The notes beneath the pieces are model-generated. The model saw only the letters and a program-made list of their open reading frames with translations, was not told the DNA's origin and did no database searches. A stretch of 31,014 nt of DNA from positions 1 to 31,014 of IMG/VR virus record IMGVR_UViG_3300044626_000781; one strand, 5' to 3'. This document shows positions 1 through 6,120 of this stretch, piece by piece. Source of the DNA: a virus. Each line of letters opens with the position of its first letter. The stretch's first letter is position 1. The position numbers were made by a program, and so were the translations under genes.

Positions 1-127
1 ATGGTGCCAGCTGCGCTGGACAGGTCAGGCTGTGGGACGATTTCCTGGACGTTGGAAGACATTGATGGAGCCCGTGGGTTGGGGGGTGGCTGGGTGAGGG
101 TGGAAGGCCCGTCCCCGGGTGGGGGCG
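1..127. repeat. Terminal direct repeat, left copy
   Basis: Identical over all 127 bases to 30888-31014. The exact odd length equals a k-mer size widely used by short-read assemblers, so it most likely marks the overlap of a circular assembly graph rather than a biological terminal repeat. On the minus strand it carries the first 62 bases of the gene that starts at 30949 (start codon at 60-62 here) and part of the hairpin that follows the capsid gene. The unique circle would be 30,887 bases. Confidence 0.97.
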
Positions 128-135
128 GGCCTTCC
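102..135 (-). terminator. Strong hairpin just after the major capsid gene
   Basis: A perfect 10-bp stem (GGAAGGCCCG at 102-111 with CGGGCCTTCC at 126-135) encloses a loop that can itself pair CCCC with GGGG. It begins 8 bases past the capsid stop codon on the minus strand. No T-run follows, so it may act as a partial terminator or as an mRNA 3'-end stabiliser that raises capsid yield relative to the next genes. The right-hand contig end carries only the left part of this structure. Confidence 0.6.
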
Positions 136-143
136 GGGGTGCA

Positions 144-1049
144 TCAGGCGTCCGTGACCACCTTGACACCACGAAGGTCTTCCACTTCGGCAATGGCCGG
201 GTAGTACTGGCCCACCACGAAGGTCTTTCCCTTCGAAGCGCCCACGCTGCCACGGACGAACTCCACCACCATCTTGCTGCCAGCGGGGGCAATGCTGTTG
301 GGCATGAAGCTGGTGATGCGGTCCACGGGGGCTTCGGTGTAGGCAAAGCAGCCCTTGCCGTACATGGCTCCCACGCGGTCCCCGCCGCTGGTGGTCACGC
401 TGTTGTGGGTGTAGATTTCGATTCCGTTCCAGGTGCCCTTGAAAGACTCACCCTTGATCGCGAGCATCTCAGCGGTGGCGGGCACGAACTGCATGGCACC
501 CAGTTCACCCCGAAGGCTGGCCTGGAAGTCGTTCCACTGGATGGGGGCCAGCACGAGGTAGAAGGGCCCGGTGACCAGGGAAAGCTGCAGCGCGTACTGG
601 GCGCTGTAGATGTCATCCACGGAGAGGTTCACGCCGCTGGTGCCCACGCTGGTAGCGAGGGAACCGAACGCTGCGGTCAGAAGGCTGTTCAGCGTGTAGT
701 TCGCCGAAAGGGCCATATCCGCCGCAAGCTTGTCGAGGTCCGGGCCCCCGGTAATCTGCGCCAGGTCGGTCAACTCCCGCTGAAGACCGTAGCGGGCACA
801 GGTCAGGGTGGCGCTGGAATCGGTGATGTTCGTGACCGAAAGGGCGGTATCCTCGCCCGGGGCGCTGAACGCATCCAGCGGCTGGTACAGGCCCATCTTG
901 ATGGCGGCGCTGCCCATGTTGGGGCTGAAGGGGACTTCCACCATGGTGCCACGAAGGTCACCACGTTCGTGGAGAAGTTCCATGAGGGTCTGGTTGAGGT
1001 ACGCAGCGATGCGAAGGTCAGACAGGGAAGCGTAGGTATCGGCAGCCAT
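144..1049 (-). CDS. Major capsid protein (HK97-like)
   Basis: 301 residues. This would be the shell-forming subunit of the phage head. The call rests on position directly after portal and scaffold, on length, and on composition: an N-terminal helical segment, then a beta-rich body with no cysteine-rich or membrane parts. The start is the only sensible ATG, at 1047-1049; the upstream GGTGCTCCC is a poor ribosome-binding site for so abundant a protein, so translation may depend on the structured 159-base leader (1050-1208). A strong hairpin follows the stop. I see no protease gene, and scaffold and capsid are separate genes. The HK97 fold is inferred from context; no diagnostic motif was checked. 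Confidence 0.85.
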   Translation of the reverse strand: MAADTYASLSDLRIAAYLNQTLMELLHERGDLRGTMVEVPFSPNMGSAAIKMGLYQPLDAFSAPGEDTALSVTNITDSSATLTCARYGLQRELTDLAQITGGPDLDKLAADMALSANYTLNSLLTAAFGSLATSVGTSGVNLSVDDIYSAQYALQLSLVTGPFYLVLAPIQWNDFQASLRGELGAMQFVPATAEMLAIKGESFKGTWNGIEIYTHNSVTTSGGDRVGAMYGKGCFAYTEAPVDRITSFMPNSIAPAGSKMVVEFVRGSVGASKGKTFVVGQYYPAIAEVEDLRGVKVVTDA

Positions 1050-1174
1050 GGGAGCACCAGTAGGGCGAAGGGTGAAGCGAGAGGGGGAAGCTTACCTGGC
1101 TGCCCCTTGACGCTGGGCTGCGGTGGTGCCAGTCCCGTAACGCTGGGCAGCGGATACTACTGTGGGGAAGCGTA

Positions 1175-1202
1175 CACCCCCGCGCTGGAAAGCGCAAGGG
1201 TG
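1175..1202 (-). promoter_or_regulatory. GGAA-tetraloop hairpin in the scaffold-capsid gap
   Basis: The sequence folds as a 5-bp outer stem (1175-1179 with 1198-1202), a 2x2 internal loop, a 5-bp inner stem (GCGCT 1182-1186 with AGCGC 1191-1195) and a GGAA tetraloop (CTTTCC side on the minus strand). It lies just after the scaffold stop codon (1209-1211) in a 159-base gap, long for this compact operon. The same gap has a direct repeat, ACGCTGGGCTGCGG near 1115 and ACGCTGGGCAGCGG near 1140. It may separate scaffold from capsid expression by termination, processing or mRNA protection. I found no convincing capsid promoter here. Confidence 0.4.
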
Positions 1203-1208
1203 CATCGG

Positions 1209-1802
1209 TCAGCTTCCAAACAGTGACTTCCGGATGGTTTCTTTGTTGGCCTTCCAGGTGGCCATATCCAGACCCCCGATGGCTTCAGCCGTGAAGGTGT
1301 TGTCCGTGCTGCCAGGCTTCCGCTCCGGAGCCACCTTCGGGGGCACAGGCTTCACCACCGGGGCGGGGGCCTTCCCTGCGGGGGCCTTCCCTGCGGGGGC
1401 CTTCCCTGCGGACTGCAGCGCAGCCTGCAGCACGCGGTTCGTGGTCTTCGCTTCCGTGTACCAGTCCGTGAAGGCGGGGCGGTCTTCCCCTTCCGCCGGG
1501 GCGGGCAGCTTCCCATACTGGAACTGCAGGTATTCGTACAGGTCTTCATCCCCGTCCACACCATCCGCAGCCAGCACCCGCGAGTGTTCAGCGCGGGCCA
1601 CCTGCGCTTCCAGCGCCTGGATGCGGTCCTGCGCTGCCTGCAGTTCCTTCCCACCATCGGCGGGGGCTGCCTGCGCTTCCAGCAGCTGGGCCTTCAGCTG
1701 CTGGTTCTTCCCCAGCAGTTCCTTCCAGCGTTCAGCGAACTGGGCAGGTACGTCAACATCCCCCAGACGCACGGTCGGGGGCTTCGGTTCGTCTTCATTC
1801 AT
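1209..1802 (-). CDS. Capsid scaffolding protein
   Basis: 197 residues placed between portal and capsid, the usual site of scaffold genes. An acidic N-terminal part leads into a charged, glutamine/alanine-rich helical stretch (about residues 20-75) that looks like a coiled coil, then a flexible proline/lysine-rich tail with a triple AGKAP repeat, and a short basic C-terminus (KANKETIRKSLFGS) of the kind that binds coat protein. Its ribosome-binding site overlaps the portal stop codon (GGAGTAG), so the two are probably translationally coupled. No protease motif is visible, so the scaffold is probably expelled or cleaved by a host enzyme. Confidence 0.8.
   Translation of the reverse strand: MNEDEPKPPTVRLGDVDVPAQFAERWKELLGKNQQLKAQLLEAQAAPADGGKELQAAQDRIQALEAQVARAEHSRVLAADGVDGDEDLYEYLQFQYGKLPAPAEGEDRPAFTDWYTEAKTTNRVLQAALQSAGKAPAGKAPAGKAPAPVVKPVPPKVAPERKPGSTDNTFTAEAIGGLDMATWKANKETIRKSLFGS
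1366..1410 (-). repeat. Three perfect 15-bp tandem repeats in the scaffold gene
   Basis: Unit GGGGCCTTCCCTGCG occurs at 1366-1380, 1381-1395 and 1396-1410 with no mismatch and encodes three AGKAP units in the linker before the C-terminal capsid-binding segment. Such perfect copies imply recent slippage, so linker length may vary among relatives. Confidence 0.9.
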
Positions 1803-1807
1803 GGGGT

Positions 1808-3496
1808 CTACTCCGTGGGTTGGACAGTCGGGGCGGGGTCACCCTGCGCCGCTGCTGCTGCCGTGGCAGTCACAGCAGCGTGAAGCGCCTGGTATTCGGT
1901 CACGGTCAGCTGACCGTCCGCGCCAGCCAGCGGGGGAAGCCCCTGCGCAGCGCGTGCTTCGTTGACGGTCACGATTCCAGCCACGTCTGTGGCAGTCAGC
2001 TGGATTTCCGGGCGGGCTGCAGGGGTGGGCGCAGCTGGGGCAGCCGGGTCCGCCAGAGCAGCGGGGGCCACCACAGCGGGGCCATCCAGGGGGAAGGAAG
2101 CGTTATCCTGCGCCACTTCCAGCAGCGCTTCCCGTGCCTGTTCCCGGGAAAGTTCAGGGCGGTACTTCTGCATCAGGTCCACCTTGCTGATGAACCCCAG
2201 CCGCACCATCCGCTCGTCCCGGTCCAGTTCCGCTATGAACTCGTCCACGGACGCTTCGGGCAGGTGGTAGGTCAGTTCCCACCCTTCCGTGGGGTAGCTG
2301 GTGTTCCCGAAGGTGTTGCTGATGCTGGCCATCAGGCCCAGCAGTTCCACGTCCCCCTGGCGGAACTGGGGAAGCATCCGCAGGGCCAGCCGGCGCTGGG
2401 CGCTGCGCTTCAGCTGGATGGCCACCCCAGACTGGGCGGTATGGCCCGCTTCCAGGTCCGCCGGGTGAATCCCGATGTTGGACAGCACGCTGGCCTGGAA
2501 GGTCACGATGGACAGCGCCATGGCTGCGGGGTCCACGGGGGTGTTGTATTGCCCCACGCTGCCCGGCTTGTCCCCCCGGCTGGTGAAGGCCAGGATGCTG
2601 GTGGGGTCAGTCTCCACGGAACCCGTGACCGCAGCCCCGCTCCCGCTGATGCTCATTCCCTGCAGCATCAGGTCAATAACCCAGCGCTGGGACCAGCTGG
2701 CATCCAGTACGCACTTGCCCCACGCGGTCCACAGAATAGCGGTATCCAGCGCAGCGTGGACCAGTTCAGACAATGCGTAGGCATCCCACGGGTCAGCGGT
2801 GTCCTGCGCCCGGTACTTCACGAAGGGCAGATAGGGCTGCCCCCCTTCCTTCACGTAGGGCCAGGGCTGGGGGTCCGTGACCACCCGCACCGTGATGTCC
2901 CGCCCGCTGGCGTCTTCCACGCGGAAGTGCGGCTGGTCGGGGTTGCTGATGTCCCACACAGCCCAGGCGGGGATGCTGTCCCCGTCCACCGTGTAGCAGC
3001 GGGCTGCCTTCAGCACCAGCACGTCATCCGGGTCACCCGGGCGGGTGACAGTCACCACCGTATCCGGGGTCAGGGGCGACACCACCACTTCCCCGCCTTC
3101 GGGGTGGTAGGGGATGGCCACCCATTCCACCTGCATGAAGCACTCCCGAAGTCCGATAACGGACTCCGATGCCCGCTGCATGATGGACCACAGGTGGGCT
3201 TCCGCCATCAGGTGCTTCCAGCGGTCCTGCTGGGCTTCATCCAGGTCAGGGTGGTGGACGGTGGGGGCAGCATCGTACTGCACCGCCAGCTGGCGCACGG
3301 TGGAAGCAAAGAGGTTCAGGGACTGGACGGGCCTGCCCAGGTTGTAGCTGCGCCCGGGGGTCAGCCGTTCGTTCAGGCGCTGGCTGATGTCCTGCTCCCA
3401 GTGACCGTCCAGCATCCGCCTGCGCACCCTGGTGTGCTCCCAGCGGGCAGCGTCCGCCGGGTCAGCGGGAATCAGGACAGGGCTGGTGGATGCCAT
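1808..3496 (-). CDS. Portal protein
   Basis: 562 residues, between large terminase and scaffold. It would form the dodecameric ring at the head vertex through which DNA is packaged. The N-terminal half holds the aromatic-rich wing and clip portion, and the helical portion near residues 310-400 (IGIHPADLEAGH, QLKRSAQRRLALRM) fits the crown and stem of SPP1/HK97-type portals. The C-terminal about 90 residues are alanine/proline-rich and low in complexity. The start ATG at 3494-3496 has a CTCCGGAG ribosome-binding element 9 bases upstream and a good minus-strand promoter (3515-3543) just before it. It ends ACG GAG TAG, which provides the ribosome-binding site for the scaffold gene. Confidence 0.9.
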   Translation of the reverse strand: MASTSPVLIPADPADAARWEHTRVRRRMLDGHWEQDISQRLNERLTPGRSYNLGRPVQSLNLFASTVRQLAVQYDAAPTVHHPDLDEAQQDRWKHLMAEAHLWSIMQRASESVIGLRECFMQVEWVAIPYHPEGGEVVVSPLTPDTVVTVTRPGDPDDVLVLKAARCYTVDGDSIPAWAVWDISNPDQPHFRVEDASGRDITVRVVTDPQPWPYVKEGGQPYLPFVKYRAQDTADPWDAYALSELVHAALDTAILWTAWGKCVLDASWSQRWVIDLMLQGMSISGSGAAVTGSVETDPTSILAFTSRGDKPGSVGQYNTPVDPAAMALSIVTFQASVLSNIGIHPADLEAGHTAQSGVAIQLKRSAQRRLALRMLPQFRQGDVELLGLMASISNTFGNTSYPTEGWELTYHLPEASVDEFIAELDRDERMVRLGFISKVDLMQKYRPELSREQAREALLEVAQDNASFPLDGPAVVAPAALADPAAPAAPTPAARPEIQLTATDVAGIVTVNEARAAQGLPPLAGADGQLTVTEYQALHAAVTATAAAAAQGDPAPTVQPTE

Positions 3497-3505
3497 GGGG
3501 TAGGA

Positions 3506-3513
3506 CTCCGGAG
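3506..3513 (-). promoter_or_regulatory. Palindromic CTCCGGAG ribosome-binding element of the portal gene
   Basis: The palindrome CTCCGGAG lies 9 bases before the portal ATG. The same 8-mer sits 9 bases before the gene starting at 26375 (26385-26392) and 8 bases before that at 30044 (30053-30060), and in all three the start is ATGGC. The GGAG half is the Shine-Dalgarno core. Confidence 0.7.
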
Positions 3514-3514
3514 G

Positions 3515-3543
3515 ATAGTACCTTCAAACGGTCAACAGGTCAA
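3515..3543 (-). promoter_or_regulatory. Late promoter before the portal gene
   Basis: On the minus strand: TTGACC (3538-3543), 17-base spacer (3521-3537), TACTAT (3515-3520). This is the best sigma-70-like promoter I see in the late arm. The -35 box overlaps the stop codon of the large terminase gene (3540-3542), and a second TTGACC lies inside the spacer. It would raise portal, scaffold and capsid expression above that of the terminase. The -10 lies in a GGTACTATCC 10-mer that also occurs inside the early promoter at 12822. Confidence 0.65.
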
Positions 3544-4868
3544 CGCACCCGCAAGCGGCTGATAGAAGGCAGCGTCATGGACCAGGCATGTAGCACGGGC
3601 TGGCTGATGTAGCGCAGCGCGTCCAGCGGGTGCTTCAGGTCTTCACCCTTTGGCCCGGGCGCGTAGTTCTTCAGGCTGGTAATCAGCCCCGCGCAGCCAC
3701 GATGCACCTTCAGCGTGCCCCGCATGAAAGCAGCGTTCACCAGCTTGCTGCCCAGTTCCACGCTGCCCTTGCCTTTGTCGGGGGCTGTGATGGTGATGGT
3801 GCGGGCCCGCAGCCCAGCTGCAGCAGCCAGCGCATCCCCCAGCACTTCGTTCACCTTCATCCCTGCGCCCATCTTCCCCGCGCTGTTGATGTCGCCCACG
3901 ATGCGGGCCACGTCCGTAAGGGCCCAGCCCCAGTCCTGCAGCCTGGTCACAATGGCCCGCGCGTCCGCTTCGGGCAGCGTGGTGGTGGTGTTCACGATTT
4001 CATCCAGCACGATGAAGGTGGAATCCGTCCACAGGCACAGCAGCGCCACCTGCCTGCCGATGCCTTCCCCGTGGTCAATGCCGATGCCCAGCCGGAAGGG
4101 TTCTTCCACGGGCAGCTGGTCATCGTCCACGATGCAGCCTTCGTCAAACCCGGTGAAGGTGCGGTCCAGCACTTCCCCTTCCCAGTCCCCGAAGATGGTT
4201 TGGCGGTAGGCCCACGGGCTGGCAGCAGCTTCCGCCAACCACGCTGTGACCTGTGCGTGCGTGTACCACGGGCAGTTCCGCTGGCTGAACTCCACCACCA
4301 CCTGTTCCCACGGGCTGCCCGGTTCTTCCACCATCCGGCGGAACCACTTGCTGGGCCTGCCTATGGGGGTGAAGGTACACCACACCCAGCCGCCCCTGGA
4401 CACCACGCGCTTCACGCACTCCAGGAACACGTCCGGGGGCGGGACTTCATCAATCCACACCCCGTCAAGGTCGGACCCCGCGTGGCTGATGGCGGACTGG
4501 TCCTGACTGCGTATCTCGCAGGTGGACCCGTTCTTCAGCCGTATCAGCTGGTGCGTCCACCCATTCTCCAGGCTGAACCTGCAGCCCGTGGCCAGCGCGC
4601 TGGGGGGCAGGAAGCTGTGCAGGTATCGGGACACCACGCTGATGGACTGCTGGTAGGTCACGCCCACCGCACGGAAGCGTCCGCTGGGGGTGGCCAGCAT
4701 CAGGGCTGCCAGCTTCGCAGCAGCGTGGCGCGTCTTCCCGGTGCGATTCGCTGCCCGCACCAGGATGCGCTTGCCCTTGCTGCCCATGAAGTCCCGCAGC
4801 GCGGGGGACGGGCTGAACAGCGCCAGGGGGTTATCCGCCAGCGTGGCGCGGATGCGGTCCAGGTTCAT
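3540..4868 (-). CDS. terL: Terminase large subunit
   Basis: 442 residues. ATPase and nuclease of the packaging motor, which translocates and cuts concatemeric DNA at the portal. Walker A is AANRTGKT (residues 39-46), lacking the usual leading glycine, as in many terminases. Walker B is VWIDE, with Asp140 and Glu141. The RNase H-like nuclease shows Asp265 (GIDHGEG), Asp326 (VGDINSAG) and Asp416 (HPLDALRY). The ATG at 4866-4868 overlaps the small-subunit stop as ATGA; a longer open frame reaching 5126 is rejected because it runs through the small terminase gene. The stop codon overlaps the -35 box of the portal promoter. Confidence 0.95.
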   Translation of the reverse strand: MNLDRIRATLADNPLALFSPSPALRDFMGSKGKRILVRAANRTGKTRHAAAKLAALMLATPSGRFRAVGVTYQQSISVVSRYLHSFLPPSALATGCRFSLENGWTHQLIRLKNGSTCEIRSQDQSAISHAGSDLDGVWIDEVPPPDVFLECVKRVVSRGGWVWCTFTPIGRPSKWFRRMVEEPGSPWEQVVVEFSQRNCPWYTHAQVTAWLAEAAASPWAYRQTIFGDWEGEVLDRTFTGFDEGCIVDDDQLPVEEPFRLGIGIDHGEGIGRQVALLCLWTDSTFIVLDEIVNTTTTLPEADARAIVTRLQDWGWALTDVARIVGDINSAGKMGAGMKVNEVLGDALAAAAGLRARTITITAPDKGKGSVELGSKLVNAAFMRGTLKVHRGCAGLITSLKNYAPGPKGEDLKHPLDALRYISQPVLHAWSMTLPSISRLRVR

Positions 4869-5326
4869 GGGGCTGCAGTCACCCGGGCCAGCGCTTCCGC
4901 CAGCACGTCCGCAGGGATGGCTGCCAGGGCTTCCACCAGTTCGTCCCGGGTGGCGTAGGGCTGGACCAGCTGGCCTTCGTCCGTGCGGTCCCCAGCGCGG
5001 AAGCTGGCCCGGTCCAGTATGCTGTTGGCTGCCTGCACGCGCACCGCCCCTTTCTCGTCGGGGTCCGCGTTGACTTCTATCAGGGTGTCCGCCGCAGCCC
5101 CCGCAGCGTGGCGCAGCCGGGTCCACACGTCTGCTTCGTACTCAGCGCGGGCCACGTCCAGCGCAGCGCTGAAGACAGGCTCCGCCTTCCAGCGGTACAG
5201 CAGGGCGGTATCCACCCCGAACTTCTGGGCAGCAGCGCGCCAGGACAGCCCATCCCGCACCACCGCAGCAATGACTTCCACCTGCCTGGACGTAAGGGAC
5301 AGGGACCGCGCTGGATGGGCTGGCAT
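4865..5326 (-). CDS. Terminase small subunit (candidate)
   Basis: 153 residues, directly upstream of the large terminase and overlapping it by four bases (ATGA). The N-terminal part (about residues 8-50: SRQVEVIAAVV, LSWRAAAQKFGVDTALLYRWK) reads as a helix-turn-helix, as expected for the subunit that recognises viral DNA; the rest is helical and would mediate oligomerisation. The open frame extends to 5722, but the upstream part has a proline- and histidine-rich non-coding look and runs through the control region, so I take the ATG at 5324-5326. No clear Shine-Dalgarno precedes it. It is the first gene of the late arm. Confidence 0.82.
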   Translation of the reverse strand: MPAHPARSLSLTSRQVEVIAAVVRDGLSWRAAAQKFGVDTALLYRWKAEPVFSAALDVARAEYEADVWTRLRHAAGAAADTLIEVNADPDEKGAVRVQAANSILDRASFRAGDRTDEGQLVQPYATRDELVEALAAIPADVLAEALARVTAAP

Positions 5327-5377
5327 GACGGAAGGGTAGCACCACGTCCGGACAGCAGCAAGGGGGGTGGGGTACGC

Positions 5378-5407
5378 TTGACCGGGCCCCGGGGGGGTGT
5401 TGATAGT
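5378..5407 (+). promoter_or_regulatory. Candidate early promoter before the 55-residue gene
   Basis: TTGACC (5378-5383), 18-base spacer, GATAGT (5402-5407). It resembles the other plus-strand promoter candidates, which also have TTGACC/G boxes and 18-base spacers (5975, 8241, 12822). The -10 is only four of six to consensus. A nearby alternative is TTGATA (5400-5405) with TAAAGT after 16 bases. Confidence 0.4.
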
Positions 5408-5455
5408 ACCTATCTGAGTCCTAAAGTCCCACCCCCCGCTGACCGATGCAGGGGC

Positions 5456-5623
5456 ATGGACATCCCCGCTGTGTGTTGTGGAAAGCCCTGCAGCGTGGTC
5501 TACATGACCCGGGGCCCGCTGACCGGGTGCTTGATGTACCTGCTGCGGTGGGCGGACGGGTCGGAAACGTGGCTGGCTGCCCAGTTCGTCCAGCTGGTGC
5601 CCGCCCACAGCGAAGGGTACTGA
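5456..5623 (+). CDS. Small unknown protein, first gene of the early arm
   Basis: 55 residues, function not recognised. The frame is open farther upstream to 5108 only because it shadows the terminase gene; the ATG at 5456 is the first start outside that gene. It has paired cysteines near the N-terminus (CCGKPC) and a compact pattern of hydrophobic strands ending in RWADGSETWLAAQFVQLV, like small SH3-like or regulatory phage proteins. A weak GGGG ribosome-binding site precedes it. Position right after a candidate promoter suggests a very early product. It could still be a chance frame. Confidence 0.5.
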   Translation: MDIPAVCCGKPCSVVYMTRGPLTGCLMYLLRWADGSETWLAAQFVQLVPAHSEGY

Positions 5624-5630
5624 CGGGGGC

Positions 5631-5718
5631 TTCGTTCGTATCGTACCGCCCCCCACGAGGTTACGAAGGAAATAGCGCAGGATGATCCGGCTGTTTCGTT
5701 CGTATCGTTCAATCGTAC
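5631..5718 (-). repeat. Left arm of TCGTTC repeats
   Basis: The 14-mer TTCGTTCGTATCGT occurs at 5631-5644 and again at 5695-5708. Within these, TCGTTC starts at 5632, 5696 and 5705, with degenerate TCGTAC at 5641 and 5713; spacing inside a cluster is 8 or 9 bases. The same 14-mer occurs in inverse orientation at 5823-5836. Confidence 0.85.
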
Positions 5719-5795
5719 CCACTTCCCTCTATAGTGTATTCTCGCGTGCATGGTATTACCCCCCTTCTAACTATACTACCTCTCATTTATTTCTA

Positions 5796-5809
5796 TACTC
5801 TATAGAGTA
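5796..5809. promoter_or_regulatory. Perfect 14-bp palindrome in the AT-rich core
   Basis: TACTCTATAGAGTA reads the same on both strands. A related CTCTATAG lies at 5727-5734. It could be a dimeric repressor or initiator site, or part of overlapping -10 elements (TATACT at 5794-5799). Confidence 0.7.
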
Positions 5810-5818
5810 GGGGACGAT

Positions 5819-6082
5819 ATGAACGATACGAACGAAAGTAGGCTTAGAACCGCCACTCTCAGATACGTCCTATCCGACCCCAACGAACGAATAGAACGAA
5901 CTGAACGGATGCGCAGGCATCCCCCGCTGATGCGCACCACCACGCTGCTGTGGAAGGAATCTTCCGGAAAGCCCTTGACCCCGCTGCCCGCTGCGGGGTA
6001 TTACCCTCTGGTCGGGGTTACCGCCCCATCCGTTCAAAGGGCAGGCCCACGGTGGCCAGCCCGCCAGCCTTCCGTGCGGTAA
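5819..6082 (+). CDS. Doubtful open frame over the repeat region
   Basis: 87 codons from an ATG with an AGGGGA site four bases upstream. In favour: that site, and a stop codon lying exactly in the loop of the 6063-6096 hairpin. Against: its first third is made of 9-bp repeats, which keep any frame open and give a repetitive NDTNES / NERIERTER text; codon choice there is unlike the other genes; the C-terminal part has no recognisable fold; and a promoter-like element (5975-6004) lies inside it. I keep it only as a possibility. Confidence 0.25.
   Translation: MNDTNESRLRTATLRYVLSDPNERIERTERMRRHPPLMRTTTLLWKESSGKPLTPLPAAGYYPLVGVTAPSVQRAGPRWPARQPSVR
5821..5908 (+). repeat. Right arm of GAACGA repeats
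   Basis: GAACGA starts at 5821, 5830, 5885 and 5894, followed by GAACGG at 5903. Within each cluster the period is exactly 9 bases. This is the reverse complement of the left-arm TCGTTC units, so the two arms face each other across the AT-rich core. Confidence 0.85.
5975..6004 (+). promoter_or_regulatory. Early promoter before the primase-helicase
   Basis: TTGACC (5975-5980), 18-base spacer, TATTAC (5999-6004). A GGAATC element lies 13 bases before the -35; the promoters at 8241 and 12822 have GAAATC or GGAATC 12 bases before theirs. The transcript would start near 6011 and include the 6063-6096 hairpin in its leader. Confidence 0.5.
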
Positions 6083-6096
6083 CACGGAAGGCTGGC
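6063..6096 (+). terminator. 14-bp perfect stem-loop before the primase gene
   Basis: GCCAGCCTTCCGTG (6063-6076) pairs perfectly with CACGGAAGGCTGGC (6083-6096) around a CGGTAA loop. No T-tract follows, so it may be an attenuator, a leader structure or a protein-binding RNA rather than a classical terminator. It ends 24 bases before the primase start codon. Confidence 0.6.
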
Positions 6097-6120
6097 CCCC
6101 ATCCCCGCAGGTGCTGCCTG

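Larger units (their letters stand above)
5624..6120. promoter_or_regulatory. Divergent control region with AT-rich core, possible replication origin
   Basis: About 500 bases with no convincing gene. It holds 9-bp-spaced TCGTTC repeats on the left (5632, 5696, 5705), an AT-rich stretch (about 5720-5815) unlike the rest of the genome, a perfect palindrome (5796-5809), GAACGA repeats on the right (5821, 5830, 5885, 5894, and GAACGG at 5903), an early promoter (5975-6004) and a 14-bp hairpin (6063-6096). It separates the late operon (minus) from the early operon (plus). Iteron-like sites around an AT-rich core fit either an origin or a bidirectional operator. Confidence 0.7.

Noticed and set aside
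3540-5126. Longer large-terminase frame starting at 5126
   Set aside because: The first 86 codons lie inside the small-terminase gene in another frame and read as low-complexity arginine/glycine text. The ATG at 4868 overlaps the upstream stop as ATGA.
4865-5722. Small terminase starting at 5722
   Set aside because: The added N-terminus runs through the repeat region and the 55-residue gene on the other strand and has no folded character.
5726-5750. CACTATAGAGGGA on the minus strand resembling a T7-type promoter
   Set aside because: Only the CACTATAG core matches, the upstream recognition part does not, and the genome has no single-subunit RNA polymerase gene.
5950-6120. N-terminal extension of the primase-helicase from 5950
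   Set aside because: It contains the promoter at 5975 and the 14-bp hairpin. The Prim-Pol domain starts naturally at 6121.
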